Assembly: GCF_040676615.1 (NCBI RefSeq)
Contig: NZ_JBFAPI010000008.1
Coordinates: forward strand, 1-64,000
DNA length: 64,000 nucleotides
Reading direction: 5' to 3'
Source of the DNA: Asanoa sp040676615
Lineage (GTDB): Bacteria > Actinomycetota > Actinomycetes > Mycobacteriales > Micromonosporaceae
Shown one piece after another: positions 36,267 through 45,439 of this stretch. The notes beneath the pieces are model-generated. The model saw nothing but the letters and a program-made list of their open reading frames with translations, was not told the DNA's origin and searched no databases. Position 1 is the first letter of the stretch. Every line of letters starts with the position of its first letter. Made by a program: the position numbers and the translations under genes.

Positions 36267-37898
36267 GTGCCGATCCCGAACGACGCAGCCGAGCCGGTGC
36301 GGATCTTCCGCAACGACTGGAGCGTCCTGCAGCCGCCAGAGATCGGCCGCTGGACGCCGACCCGCACCGTGTCCGTCGTGATCCCGGCATACAACTGCCA
36401 GGAGTCACTCAACCTGACACTGGCCTCGCTGGCGCACCAGACCTACCCGGCCGAGCTCCTCGAGGTCGTCATCGCCGACGACACCAGCGACCCGCCGATC
36501 GAGCTGCCGAAGATCCGCCCCGGCAATTGCCGGATCGTCCGGGTCGCCGACCACTCCTCGGGCTGGGGCCGCTCCAACGCCCTGCACGTCGGCGCCACCA
36601 ACAGCACCGGTGAGATCATCCACTGGCTCGACGCCGACATGGTCGTCTACCCCGAGCACGTCGAGGCCCAGGCGCGCTGGCACCACGTCACCGACGAGGT
36701 GGTCACGCTCGGCCACAAGCGCTTCGTCGGCACCGGCTGGTCGACCCCGGAAGAGGTCTCCGAGCGGTGCGCCGCGGGCACGATCAACACCCTCTTCGAG
36801 TGGGACGAGACCGACCCGCACGACTACGTCGAGAAGATCATCGACGACACCGACCAGCTCCGCGCCGGCGACCACCTCAACTTCCGCGCCCACGTCGGCG
36901 CGACCGCGGCCCTGACCCGCCGCCTCTACGAGGAGACCGGCGGCCTCGACACCAGCCTGCGGCTGGGCGAAGACACGGAGTTCGGCTTCCGCCTGACCCA
37001 GGCCGGCGCGGCTTTCGTGCCCGAGCCGAAGGCCGGCAGCTGGCACATGGGCCCCACCAACATGATGCAGCGCGGCGAGCAGCTACGCCGCTACAACCAC
37101 CCGTTCCTGGCCGACCTGATGCCCCACCCGCGCTGGCTCCGCCCGGCCGGCAACCGCACCTGGAAGGTTCCCCTGGTCACCGCGGTCGTCCCGGCCGACG
37201 GCAGCTTCGAGCTGGTCCGCACCTGCGTCGACCGCCTGCTGGCCAGCGACCAGACCGACCTGCGGGTGCTGCTCGTCGCCGACTGGTCGGCGATCACCCA
37301 GCAGCGCATGTCGGTCCTCAACGACCCGCTGCTCGACCGCCGCCTGATCGAGGCGACCTACCGCTCGGACCCGCGGGTGGCCCTGGTCAACGCGGTGCCG
37401 GAGTCGGTCTACCCGTCGCCCTACCTGCTGCGCGTCCCGGTCACCTGCGGCGTGGACGCCAACACGGTCCGCCGCCTGGTCGGCGTGGCCGACGAGTGGC
37501 AGGTCGGCCTGGTCCGCGTGCTCCCGCCGGGCGTCAGCTCCCCGGACGCGGCCGTCGAGCTCTGGCGCACGTCGGCGCTGAGCCGGGCCGCCCGGGTCCG
37601 CCGCGCGGACGAGACCTGGGAGAAGGCGGTCCTGGCCGTAGCCGGCGAACGCTGGGTCAGCGGCACCGACTTCGCGATCACCGACCTTGGCGAACTGCCG
37701 GAGAGCGACCTGGTCTCGCCGCGCCCACGCCTGGTGTCCAAGCCGGCGAAGAGCAAGAAGGCCAGCTACTCCGGCGTCGAGACGATCCCGGTCGGCGGCG
37801 CGCGGTCCCTGGCGGTCGCGACGAAGTTCGTCGCCCGCCGCTACGCCGACGCCGCCAGCCGCAAGCTCCGCGCCCGCAAGGGCAAGAGCACAAGCTGA
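36267..37898 (+). CDS. Family 2 glycosyltransferase with C-terminal extension
   Basis: A 543-residue GT2. The catalytic domain spans about 30-300: VSVVIPAYNCQESL, VIADDTSD, then HWLDADMVVYPEH (DXD-type acids) and GGLDTSLRLGEDTEFGFRL, which contains the likely catalytic base. The second half resembles a degenerate repeat of the fold (VPLVTAVVPADGSFELVRTCVDRLL) without an obvious DXD, ending in a Lys/Arg-rich tail. The GTG start at 36267 sits 7 nt after a TACACT box. Probably acts on a cell-surface polysaccharide. Confidence 0.87.
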   Translation: MPIPNDAAEPVRIFRNDWSVLQPPEIGRWTPTRTVSVVIPAYNCQESLNLTLASLAHQTYPAELLEVVIADDTSDPPIELPKIRPGNCRIVRVADHSSGWGRSNALHVGATNSTGEIIHWLDADMVVYPEHVEAQARWHHVTDEVVTLGHKRFVGTGWSTPEEVSERCAAGTINTLFEWDETDPHDYVEKIIDDTDQLRAGDHLNFRAHVGATAALTRRLYEETGGLDTSLRLGEDTEFGFRLTQAGAAFVPEPKAGSWHMGPTNMMQRGEQLRRYNHPFLADLMPHPRWLRPAGNRTWKVPLVTAVVPADGSFELVRTCVDRLLASDQTDLRVLLVADWSAITQQRMSVLNDPLLDRRLIEATYRSDPRVALVNAVPESVYPSPYLLRVPVTCGVDANTVRRLVGVADEWQVGLVRVLPPGVSSPDAAVELWRTSALSRAARVRRADETWEKAVLAVAGERWVSGTDFAITDLGELPESDLVSPRPRLVSKPAKSKKASYSGVETIPVGGARSLAVATKFVARRYADAASRKLRARKGKSTS

Positions 37899-37987
37899 TC
37901 CGCGGCCGGATCACTCCCGCCGAAAAGCGGGTAGCCGGTCCCCCTATGCCATTTTTCCCCGCAGGCTGGGTCCGGGTTCTACCCGCT

Positions 37988-38052
37988 TTGCTCTGCACCC
38001 CTGTAGGAAGCGCCTCCGGCGCGGCGGCGCTTCCTACAGGGGTGCAGAGCAA
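37988..38052. repeat. Palindromic repeat element, two-arm copy (units D, E)
   Basis: The same 24-bp unit as at 7828-7921 occurs here twice in opposite orientation (37988-38011 and 38029-38052). Pairing is perfect and extends inward by GCC/GGC to a 27-bp stem with an 11-nt loop. It sits between two convergent genes in a 339-bp gap (37899-38237), where a bidirectional terminator would be useful. Confidence 0.9.
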
Positions 38053-38078
38053 GGGATCGGGGTAGGCCGTCGGGACGC

Positions 38079-38114
38079 ACATGTTTTGGCATGTGGCTAC
38101 ATGCCAAAACATGT
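38079..38114. repeat. Perfect 16-bp inverted repeat with GGCT loop
   Basis: ACATGTTTTGGCATGT (38079-38094) and its exact reverse complement (38099-38114) flank a 4-nt loop. The stem is far less GC-rich than its surroundings, and it lies in the convergent gap 26 bp after the previous hairpin. It could be a terminator, a protein-binding palindrome or a dispersed small element. The rest of the gap up to 38237 shows nothing else. Confidence 0.85.
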
Positions 38115-38237
38115 ATGCCGGAACGAGCGGTCCCCGTCCGGCCGCGACACGCCCGGCGCCGGCGGCGCGCCGTGAGCAGGACCCGGTGGGCACGCCGACC
38201 GGCCCAGCGGTCCGGGAGGGCTGCACACGCGCAGGGA

Positions 38238-39896
38238 TCAGGTGATGGTCAGGACGCCGCGTGCGTCGGCGGCGACCACCACGGCGCCGATCACGGCTCC
38301 GGTGAAGTCGGGGCCGCCGAGGAGCGGGTCGGACGACGCGCCGAGGGCCGCCCGCCAGACCGCCGGCGGCTCGGCCGGGAGCGCGAGAGGTGGAGCGGCC
38401 AGGTCGGCGAGCGGGAGCCGCACCGACCACCGGTCGCCCGCGGGCACCACCGGGTAGGAGCGGGACGGGATGCCCGGTGCGAGTTCCAGGTGTAGGAGCA
38501 CGTCCGGCTCCAGGCGACCGACGCCCTCGACGCACAGGTCCGTGCCGTCCTGCCGGGCCACGGTGGCGTAAACGGTCGGACGGTCCACCAGCAGGCGCAG
38601 CACGCCGCCGCGGGCCAGCGGTGTCACCCGGGTCGCCGGGTCGATCCAGCGGGACGGCAACGGCGGGGGCGGGTCGGTGACGCGAACCAACATGCGGGGC
38701 GGGGCGATGTTGACCGTCCACTCCCCCGGGGCCAGGCGTGACGCGTGCAGCGAGGCAGTGCCGGACACCGCGGTCGCGACCACCCGGTGCGGCGCGCCGC
38801 CCTGGTGTAGCCACAGCATGGAGAGCGGGCTCCGGGCGCCGGCGACTCGCAGCCGCAGCCGGTCGTCGCCGGACCAGCGCACCTCGGTCACCGAGACCGG
38901 GTGCGCCGGGTCGCGCCAGGCGGCCATCCCGGCCAGGCCGCTCGCGTGGACGTCGCGGACCAGGGCGACCAGCCGGTCGAGGTCGTCGCCCAGCGCCAGG
39001 CGCCAGGCGGTCGCCAACCGGCCCGGCAGGCGGTCAAGGACCCCGGGGTCGATGTCGGCCACGAAGGCCGACGCCAGCTTGCGGAAGCGGGCCCGGTAGG
39101 CCTCGTCGACGTCGGGCAGCACCTCCAGCACCAAGCGCAGGTCGCTCTGCAGGGCGGTCTCCGCGTACCAGGTCGCCAGGTCGGGCGGCAGTTCGCGGCG
39201 GGCCGTGCTCACCGCCGCGAAGCGGTCTTCCAGGTTGCGTTGCTCGGCCAGGCGCTGGCTGATCGACGGGTCGCCGGGCGGGCGTTGCCGCCAGTAGTAG
39301 ACCGGCAGACCGACCACGTCGACCGCCCGTGCCCGACCGTAGAGCGGCACGGTCACCGGGATGTCCTCGTAGTGCACGCCCTCAGGAAAACGGGTCTCGC
39401 CCCAGAACGACCGCCGCCAGACCTTGTTGCAGGCCAGGCGGTCGTAGACCAGGTAGCGAGCGGTGCGCGGGTCGACGGCGAGCCGGGTCTCCCGGTGCGT
39501 GCCCCGGTGCAGCGGCGACGGGGTCAGCACACCGTCGGTCAGCAGCCGCACGTCACCGGTCGCGAAGTCCGACCCGGTCTTCTCCAGAGCGCCGACCAAC
39601 ACCTCGAAGGCGTACGACGGCAGCACGTCATCGGCGTCGACGAAGGCGAGATACTCACCGCGCGCCACGGCAGCGCCGGCATTGCGGGCCGCGCCCAGGC
39701 CGGCGTTGGCCTGGCTGACCAACCGGAACCGCGGATCCCGGGCCACCCACGCCGCCGCTACCGCACCGCTGCCGTCCGTCGAGCCGTCGTCGACCAGCAC
39801 CACGTCGAGATCGCGGTAGGTCTGCCCAGCCAGTGATTCGAGGCAAATGTCCAAATAGCGGAGGACGTTGTGCACCGGAACCACGACCGACAGCAC
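38238..39896 (-). CDS. Family 2 glycosyltransferase, TagF-cluster type
   Basis: A 552-residue protein with an N-terminal GT2 domain: SVVVPVHNVLRYLDICLESL, VLVDDGSTDGSG, then ANAGLGAARNAG and YLAFVDADDVLPS (DXD). KVWRRSFW and the WYA-type segment are typical of GT2 domains in teichoic-acid-like clusters. From about residue 330 the chain is beta-rich without a known domain. It starts at GTG 39894-39896, 4 bp after the stop of the GT2-TagF gene, so it is in that operon. Confidence 0.88.
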   Translation of the reverse strand: MLSVVVPVHNVLRYLDICLESLAGQTYRDLDVVLVDDGSTDGSGAVAAAWVARDPRFRLVSQANAGLGAARNAGAAVARGEYLAFVDADDVLPSYAFEVLVGALEKTGSDFATGDVRLLTDGVLTPSPLHRGTHRETRLAVDPRTARYLVYDRLACNKVWRRSFWGETRFPEGVHYEDIPVTVPLYGRARAVDVVGLPVYYWRQRPPGDPSISQRLAEQRNLEDRFAAVSTARRELPPDLATWYAETALQSDLRLVLEVLPDVDEAYRARFRKLASAFVADIDPGVLDRLPGRLATAWRLALGDDLDRLVALVRDVHASGLAGMAAWRDPAHPVSVTEVRWSGDDRLRLRVAGARSPLSMLWLHQGGAPHRVVATAVSGTASLHASRLAPGEWTVNIAPPRMLVRVTDPPPPLPSRWIDPATRVTPLARGGVLRLLVDRPTVYATVARQDGTDLCVEGVGRLEPDVLLHLELAPGIPSRSYPVVPAGDRWSVRLPLADLAAPPLALPAEPPAVWRAALGASSDPLLGGPDFTGAVIGAVVVAADARGVLTIT

Positions 39897-39900
39897 GGCG

Positions 39901-42093
39901 TCAGCCCGGAAAGATCGTCTTGACCACGCGCTCGGCGGCGTGGCCGTCTTCGAGGCTGGTGAACCGCTGCCGGAACTCGGCGCGGGCCTTGGTCGCCGCG
40001 TCGTTGTCGACCGCGCCCGTGCGGAAGGCGTCGAGCAGGTCGTCGAAGGTCAGCGCGACCGCACCCGGCGGTTCCGCCACGATGTCGAAGTAGACGCCCC
40101 GGACCATCCGGTAGGCGTCCCAGTCGGGCGCGTAGATCACGATCGGCCGGTCGAGCACCGCGTAGTCGAACATCACCGACGAGTAGTCGGTGACCAGCAC
40201 GTCGGCGGCCAGGTAGAGGTCTTCGACCGACGGGTAGGCCGACACGTCGCGCACCGAGGGCAGGTCCACCGGATCCGGCCCCGCGCCGGCGCGGTCGAGA
40301 AAGTAGTGGCTGCGCATCAGCAGCACCGAGTCGGGGCCGGCGGCCTCCAGCAACCGGGCCGGGTCGAACGGCGGGTGATAGCCGGGCAGGTGCTCGCGGT
40401 GGGTCGAGGCGTAGAGCACCACCCGCTGGCCCGGTTCGATCCCCAGCCTGGCCCGCACCTCGGCCACGTCGTCGGGGGTGGCCAGCGCCAGCCGGTCGTT
40501 GCGGGGATAGCCGGTCTCCAGCGTCCGGTAGCGGCACGGGTAGGCCCGCTCCCACATCTGTGTGGTGAACGCGTTGGCCGTGATGCTCCAGTCCCACCGG
40601 TCGGCCCGGCGCATCTGGCCGACGAAGTCCGGGTCCTGCACCCCGCCCGGGAAGTCGCGCTGGTCGAGGCCCATCACCTTGAGCGGCGTGCCGTGGTGGG
40701 TCATCACGTGCGTGCTGCCGGGACGCTTGACCACGTAGTTGGGCCAGTTGACGTTGTTGACCAGGTAGGTCGCGCGGGCCAGAGCCTGGAAGTAGGGCCG
40801 GGTGCCGGCCACCACGTAGGGCACACCCTCCGGCATCGAGCCGGCCTTGTCGCGACGGACGACCCAGACTCCGCGTACGCCCGGGGCCAGCTCTTTGGCC
40901 TTCTCGTAGATCGCCGCCGGGTTGCAGGCGTAGCCGCGGTACCAGTAGGCGGCGAACAGGGCGAGGTGCGGATCCCGGGGCCGGCGCAGTTCGGAGCGGT
41001 AGTAGGCGCGCAGCGCGGCGGAGCGGCCGAGCCGGGCGGCCCGCTTGCCCTGCCGGGCGGTGCGCAACGCGACGCGGCCGGTCGCCTTGGCGTCCTGCGC
41101 ACCCTTGAAGCCCGCGCGAAGCAGTTGGAACGTGCGCTGCCGGCCGCCCGCCACCAGCCGGTGCTTGATTCCGGCCAGGCCGCCGGGCACCGGATAGCCG
41201 TTGGGCGGCAGGTAGCGGTGGTACTGGGCGGTCATCTCGGTGAAGAACCGGGCCCGCAGCTCATCGGGCAGCCGGTCTTCGTTGCCGCGGACGATCAGCA
41301 GGTGCCACACCATCCGGCGGAACAGCAGCCCACGCAGTAGCTCGGCGCCCGGCCGGGTGTCGTCGAAGGTGTCGAAGACCTCGGCCCAGTTCGCGAAGAT
41401 CGCGAAATGCCCGTCGCCGACGGTGCGGGTGGCCGCGCCGACCCGCCGCTGCCGGTAGTGCACGCCGATCCGGTCGAGGATCGTGATCCGCTGGGCGGCC
41501 AGCAGCACCCGGTAGGTGAACGGGACGTCCTCGTACCAGCCGGTGCGGAACTGAAAGCCGGTGGCCAGCAGCAGCGAACGCCGGACGATCTTGTTCCACG
41601 GTGTGTGCAGGATGTCGATCGCGGCCGGCCACTCGTGCAGCGCGAAGACCTGGGGCGCACCGGTGAACACGTTCTCGGGGCGCTCGCTCCTGCCGTCCCA
41701 GTGCTCCCGGACGTGGTCGACGATGACGACGTCGGGGTCGAGGTGCGCGATCCGGGCGGCGACCGCCGGCACGATGCCCTCGGCCAGCCAGTCGTCGCTG
41801 TCGACGAACCAGACGTAGTCGCCGGTGGCGATCTCCAGGCCGCGGTTGCGGGCCGGGCCCTGGCCGCCGTTGCGCTCGACCGTGAGCACCGTCACGCGGG
41901 GGTCGCGCGCCGCGTACTCGGCCAGGATCTCGGCGCTGCCGTCGGTGGACCGGTCGTCGACCGCGATCAGCTCGATCGGCACCGACCTGTCGGCCAGCAC
42001 CGAGTCGAGGCACTGCCGCAGGTAGGCCCGCACGTTGTAGACCGGCACGATGAAGCTGATCAGCGGGCTACCGCCAACGCCCGATTCCGCCAC
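39901..42093 (-). CDS. Bifunctional GT2 / CDP-glycerol glycerophosphotransferase (TagF-like)
   Basis: A 730-residue fusion. Residues about 12-230 are a GT2 domain (SFIVPVYNVRAYL, AVDDRSTDGSAE, WFVDSDDW). Residues about 360-725 are a glycerophosphotransferase of the TagF/TarL class: VMTHHGTPLKVMGLD with the catalytic His pair, TGYPRNDRL, LYASTHREHLPGYHPPFD, and VLVTDYSSVMFDYAVLDRPIVIYAPD. It should polymerise glycerol (or ribitol) phosphate on a lipid-linked primer. GTG 42091-42093 was chosen because TAGTGT lies 6 nt upstream; a TTG one codon earlier is possible. Confidence 0.92.
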   Translation of the reverse strand: MAESGVGGSPLISFIVPVYNVRAYLRQCLDSVLADRSVPIELIAVDDRSTDGSAEILAEYAARDPRVTVLTVERNGGQGPARNRGLEIATGDYVWFVDSDDWLAEGIVPAVAARIAHLDPDVVIVDHVREHWDGRSERPENVFTGAPQVFALHEWPAAIDILHTPWNKIVRRSLLLATGFQFRTGWYEDVPFTYRVLLAAQRITILDRIGVHYRQRRVGAATRTVGDGHFAIFANWAEVFDTFDDTRPGAELLRGLLFRRMVWHLLIVRGNEDRLPDELRARFFTEMTAQYHRYLPPNGYPVPGGLAGIKHRLVAGGRQRTFQLLRAGFKGAQDAKATGRVALRTARQGKRAARLGRSAALRAYYRSELRRPRDPHLALFAAYWYRGYACNPAAIYEKAKELAPGVRGVWVVRRDKAGSMPEGVPYVVAGTRPYFQALARATYLVNNVNWPNYVVKRPGSTHVMTHHGTPLKVMGLDQRDFPGGVQDPDFVGQMRRADRWDWSITANAFTTQMWERAYPCRYRTLETGYPRNDRLALATPDDVAEVRARLGIEPGQRVVLYASTHREHLPGYHPPFDPARLLEAAGPDSVLLMRSHYFLDRAGAGPDPVDLPSVRDVSAYPSVEDLYLAADVLVTDYSSVMFDYAVLDRPIVIYAPDWDAYRMVRGVYFDIVAEPPGAVALTFDDLLDAFRTGAVDNDAATKARAEFRQRFTSLEDGHAAERVVKTIFPG

Positions 42094-42099
42094 CAAATC

Positions 42100-42105
42100 A
42101 CACTA
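42100..42105 (-). promoter_or_regulatory. -10 box of a candidate leaderless promoter (GT2-TagF)
   Basis: TAGTGT on the minus strand lies 6 nt before the GTG at 42091-42093. Confidence 0.5.
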
Positions 42106-42150
42106 CCCAGATGAACATCCAACGAAGACAAGGAGAAGCGATAGTAACCG

Positions 42151-42897
42151 CTACGTCGGCACGACCGCGTTGTAGGCATCGAGCGCCTCGCGGACCGTGC
42201 CGTCGGTGATCAGCTTGCCCTCGTCGAAGTAGAGCCCGCGGTTGCAGAACCGCGTGAGGTCGGTCTCGTTGTGTGAGACCAGCACCAGCGTGCGCCCCTC
42301 GGCCAGGAGCTTCTCGATGGTGGCGTAGCACTTCTTGCGGAACTCCGCGTCGCCGACCGCCATCACCTCGTCGACCAGCAGGATCGGGTGGGAGAGGCGG
42401 GCGATCACGGAGAAGCCGAGGCGCACCTTCATGCCCGACGAGTAGTGCCGGACCGGGGTGTCGATCGCCTTGCTCACCTGCTCGCCGGCGAAGTCGACGA
42501 TCTCGTCGAAGTGCTGCCGCAGGAAGCTGTTGGACAGCCCGTGCAGCGAGCCGACCAGGTGCACGTTTTCCCGGCCGGTGAGGTCGTTGGAGAAGCCGGC
42601 GGAGAGCTCCAGCAGCGGCGCCACCCGGCCGTTGACGGTGATCTTGCCCTCGTCGGGGATCAGCACGCCGGCGATCAGGCGCAGCAGGGTGCTCTTGCCC
42701 GTACCGTTCTTGCCGATCACGCCGACCGCGTCGCCGGGGTTGATGGCGAAGTTGACGTCGCGCAAAGGCCAGAACTCACCGGGGTTGGGCTGCCGCCCGC
42801 CGCGGTGGATGAACATCTCGCGGATCCGCAGCTGCCGGCGGCGGTTGCGGACGAACTTCACGCCGAGCCCGTCGGCCGTGATGAGAGGGGAGGCCAC
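42151..42897 (-). CDS. Polysaccharide/teichoic acid exporter ATPase (TagH/Wzt-like, short form)
   Basis: A 248-residue ATPase that energises export of the cell-surface polymer. Walker A is GKNGTGKST, then LLELSAGFSNDLTGRENVHL, signature HYSSGMKVRLGF, and Walker B ILLVDEVMAVGD; SHNETDLTRFCNRGLY closes the domain. It lacks the extra C-terminal carbohydrate-binding domain of O-antigen Wzt. The GTG start at 42895-42897 overlaps the permease stop by one base (TAGTG), which is the expected coupling. Confidence 0.92.
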   Translation of the reverse strand: MASPLITADGLGVKFVRNRRRQLRIREMFIHRGGRQPNPGEFWPLRDVNFAINPGDAVGVIGKNGTGKSTLLRLIAGVLIPDEGKITVNGRVAPLLELSAGFSNDLTGRENVHLVGSLHGLSNSFLRQHFDEIVDFAGEQVSKAIDTPVRHYSSGMKVRLGFSVIARLSHPILLVDEVMAVGDAEFRKKCYATIEKLLAEGRTLVLVSHNETDLTRFCNRGLYFDEGKLITDGTVREALDAYNAVVPT

Positions 42898-43733
42898 TAC
42901 AGCTCCTTGAGGACGGCCGGTTCGAGCCGGCGGAACACCCACCAGCCGCCGATCAGCAGGACGACGCTGGCACCGGCGGTGACCCCGAGCAGCTGGGCGT
43001 TCGGGAACATGTCCGGGTACCAGACCGCGTGGTAGAGCTCCATGATGCCGACCAGCGGGTTGAGCTCGTATGCCGTCTTGACCCAGCCCGGCATTCCCGA
43101 CGAGCGCACCAGCGTGAGCGGGTAGATGATCGGCGTCGCGTAGAACAGCAGGCGCAGGCCGAGCCGCATCAGCTTCTCGACGTCGCGCAGCAGCACGTTG
43201 AGCGAGGAGAGCAGCAGCGCGAGCCCGGTCAGGAAGACGGTCTGCAGCAGCACCGCGAGCGGCAGCGCGAGCAGTTGCCAGTCGAAGTGCAGCTCACCGA
43301 AGAAGAGCGCCAGGATGATCAGGATCGGCACGCCGGCCAGGAACTCGGCGAACCGGCCGACCACCCGGCCGATCGGGAAGACCTCGCGCGCCACCTTCAT
43401 CGTGGTGATGAGCCGGGCCTGGCCGGTGAGCGCGCTGGTCGCCTCGCCCATCGCCGCGTTGGCCCAGGACCAGGCGAAAATCCCGGTGATCAGATAAAGC
43501 GGGTACGAGTTGTCGGCGGAACCCAGATGCCGGTTGCTCTGCGTGCCGTAGAGAACACCGAAAACGAACCAGTAAATGCCGGCGACGCCGAGCGGCTCGA
43601 TCAGTGACCAAAGGTAACCAAGAAAAGACTGCTGGTATTTCACTGCGAGGTCGCGACGGACCAGCAGCCGCAGGGCGTTGCGGTTGTCCCACAACGTCAT
43701 CACGCTCGATGTCACAGCCGCCTCCACCTGCAT
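42897..43733 (-). CDS. Polysaccharide/teichoic acid exporter permease (TagG/Wzm-like)
   Basis: A 278-residue ABC-2 permease with six membrane helices. Family features are LVRRDLAVKYQQSFLGYLWSLIEP near the N-terminus, the amphipathic GQARLITTMKVAREVFPI stretch, and YELNPLVGIMELYHAVWY before the last helix. It pairs with the ATPase that follows. The first gene of the export/polymerase set on this strand. Start at ATG 43731-43733; a GTG two codons later is possible. Confidence 0.92.
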   Translation of the reverse strand: MQVEAAVTSSVMTLWDNRNALRLLVRRDLAVKYQQSFLGYLWSLIEPLGVAGIYWFVFGVLYGTQSNRHLGSADNSYPLYLITGIFAWSWANAAMGEATSALTGQARLITTMKVAREVFPIGRVVGRFAEFLAGVPILIILALFFGELHFDWQLLALPLAVLLQTVFLTGLALLLSSLNVLLRDVEKLMRLGLRLLFYATPIIYPLTLVRSSGMPGWVKTAYELNPLVGIMELYHAVWYPDMFPNAQLLGVTAGASVVLLIGGWWVFRRLEPAVLKEL

Positions 43734-43867
43734 ATCTCGCTCATATTCAGCGGCCTGCCCCGATCACACCCGCCGGTCACCGACGCTGCCCTGGCGGCGC
43801 GCGCGTCGCGGCGGCTGAGAGCGCCGACACGGGCCGCTGACGCGCCATACGTTAGCAGGGGGTAAAC

Positions 43868-43891
43868 GGGGCCGATAAGCGCAGCGGCCCC
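43868..43891 (-). terminator. Hairpin after the serine dehydratase gene
   Basis: GGGGCCG and CGGCCCC pair over 7 bp around a 10-nt loop, 14 bp past the sdaA stop. No U-tract follows on the minus strand. Confidence 0.5.
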
Positions 43892-43905
43892 ATCCGGCCG
43901 CATGA

Positions 43906-45273
43906 TCAACATTCGATGACATTGACCGCGAGACCGCCCCGCGCGGTCTCCTTGTATTTGACCTTCATGTCGGCGCCGGTCTCCCGCATGGTCTTGATGA
44001 CCTTGTCGAGGGACACGTGGTGCACCCCGTCGCCGCGCATCGCCAGCCGGGCCGCCGTGATGGCCTTGATGCTGGCCACGGCGTTGCGCTCGATGCACGG
44101 GATCTGCACCAGGCCGCCGACCGGGTCGCAGGTCAGGCCCAGGTTGTGCTCCATGCCGATCTCGGCGGCGTTCTCCACCTGCTCCGGGGTGCCGCCCAGC
44201 GCCTCGGCCAGGCCGGCGGCCGCCATCGAGCAGGCCGAGCCGACCTCGCCCTGGCAGCCGACCTCGGCGCCGGAGATCGAAGCGTTCTCCTTGAAGAGGA
44301 CGCCGATCGCCGCGGCGGCGAGCAGGAAGCGGACCACCCCGTCGGGCGACGCCTCCGGGACGAACCGGGTGTAGTAGTGCAGCACGGCCGGGATGATGCC
44401 GGCGGCACCGTTGGTCGGCGCGGTCACCACCCGGCCGCCGGCCGCGTTCTCCTCGTTGACGGCCAGCGCGAACAGGGTCACCCAGTCCATCACCCGCAGC
44501 GGGTCGCCGGCCAGCTCCGAGCGCAGCTTGCGGTGCAGTTCGGCGGCCCGCCGGCGGACCTTGAGCCCGCCGGGCAGCGTGCCGTCGCGCTCGCAGCCGC
44601 GCTCGACGCACTCGCGCATGACCCGCCAGATGTCGAGCAGGCCGGCCCGGACCTCGTCCTCCGAGCGCCAGGACAGCTCGTTGGCCAGCATCACGCCGGA
44701 GATCGAACCGCCGGCCTCGGCGGCACGGGCGAGCAACTCGGCGCCGGTGCTGAACGGGTAGCGGACCGGCGTGCTGTCCGGCTTGATCCGGTCGGCGCCG
44801 GCCGCCTCCTCGTCGACAACGAACCCGCCGCCGACCGAGTAGTAGGTGCGCTCGCGCAGCGTCCCGCCGGCATCGTCGTACGCCGCGAAGGTCATGCCGT
44901 TGGGGTGGTAGGGCAGCGACCGCCGGCGGTGCAGCACCACGTCTTCGGCCGGGTCGAAGTCGATCTCGTGCCGGCCGAGCAGGGCCAGCCGGCGGGTTTC
45001 GGCGGTGAGCGTGACCAGCTTGGGGACGGCGTCGGTGTCGACCTCTTCGGGCGTCTCGCCGGACAGGCCGAGCACGACGGCGCGGTCGCTGCCGTGGCCG
45101 TGGCCGGTGGCGCCGAGCGAGCCGAACAGCTCGGCCCGCACCCTGGCCGTCCGTGCCAGCAGCCCGTCGTCGGCCAGGCCGGCGACGAACGTGCGGGCCG
45201 CCCGCATGGGCCCGACCGTGTGCGAACTCGACGGTCCGATACCGACCGTGAAGAGGTCGAATGCGCTGATCAT
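43906..45273 (-). CDS. sdaA: L-serine ammonia-lyase (iron-sulphur dependent)
   Basis: A 455-residue one-chain serine dehydratase turning L-serine into pyruvate and ammonia. The beta domain opens with SAFDLFTVGIGPSSSHTVGPMRAA. Cluster-ligand cysteines are in VGSACSMAAAG, LTCDPVGGLVQIPC, and the C-terminal Cys that ends the protein (NVIEC), which occupies the active site in this family. ATG 45271-45273 has GGGAGA upstream; the frame runs on further without support. Monocistronic. Confidence 0.96.
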   Translation of the reverse strand: MISAFDLFTVGIGPSSSHTVGPMRAARTFVAGLADDGLLARTARVRAELFGSLGATGHGHGSDRAVVLGLSGETPEEVDTDAVPKLVTLTAETRRLALLGRHEIDFDPAEDVVLHRRRSLPYHPNGMTFAAYDDAGGTLRERTYYSVGGGFVVDEEAAGADRIKPDSTPVRYPFSTGAELLARAAEAGGSISGVMLANELSWRSEDEVRAGLLDIWRVMRECVERGCERDGTLPGGLKVRRRAAELHRKLRSELAGDPLRVMDWVTLFALAVNEENAAGGRVVTAPTNGAAGIIPAVLHYYTRFVPEASPDGVVRFLLAAAAIGVLFKENASISGAEVGCQGEVGSACSMAAAGLAEALGGTPEQVENAAEIGMEHNLGLTCDPVGGLVQIPCIERNAVASIKAITAARLAMRGDGVHHVSLDKVIKTMRETGADMKVKYKETARGGLAVNVIEC

Positions 45274-45439
45274 CGGCGTTCTCCCTGCTTCCGGCCGCCG
45301 GGCGCGAGCATACGCGCGCAATCGGGGTAGTCCCTACGGGAATCGGGTACCCCGAATCCATCCCGGGACCGAGGGCGAACCGGGTGTCCGTTTCTACCGT
45401 TGATGGCAGACCACAGGCCCAACCGAAGGGAAATTCCAG

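Noticed and set aside
34202..43733. The glycosyltransferase region as a secondary-metabolite cluster
   Set aside because: No polyketide, peptide or terpene synthase is present; the TagF-like polymerase and TagGH exporter point to a cell-surface polymer.
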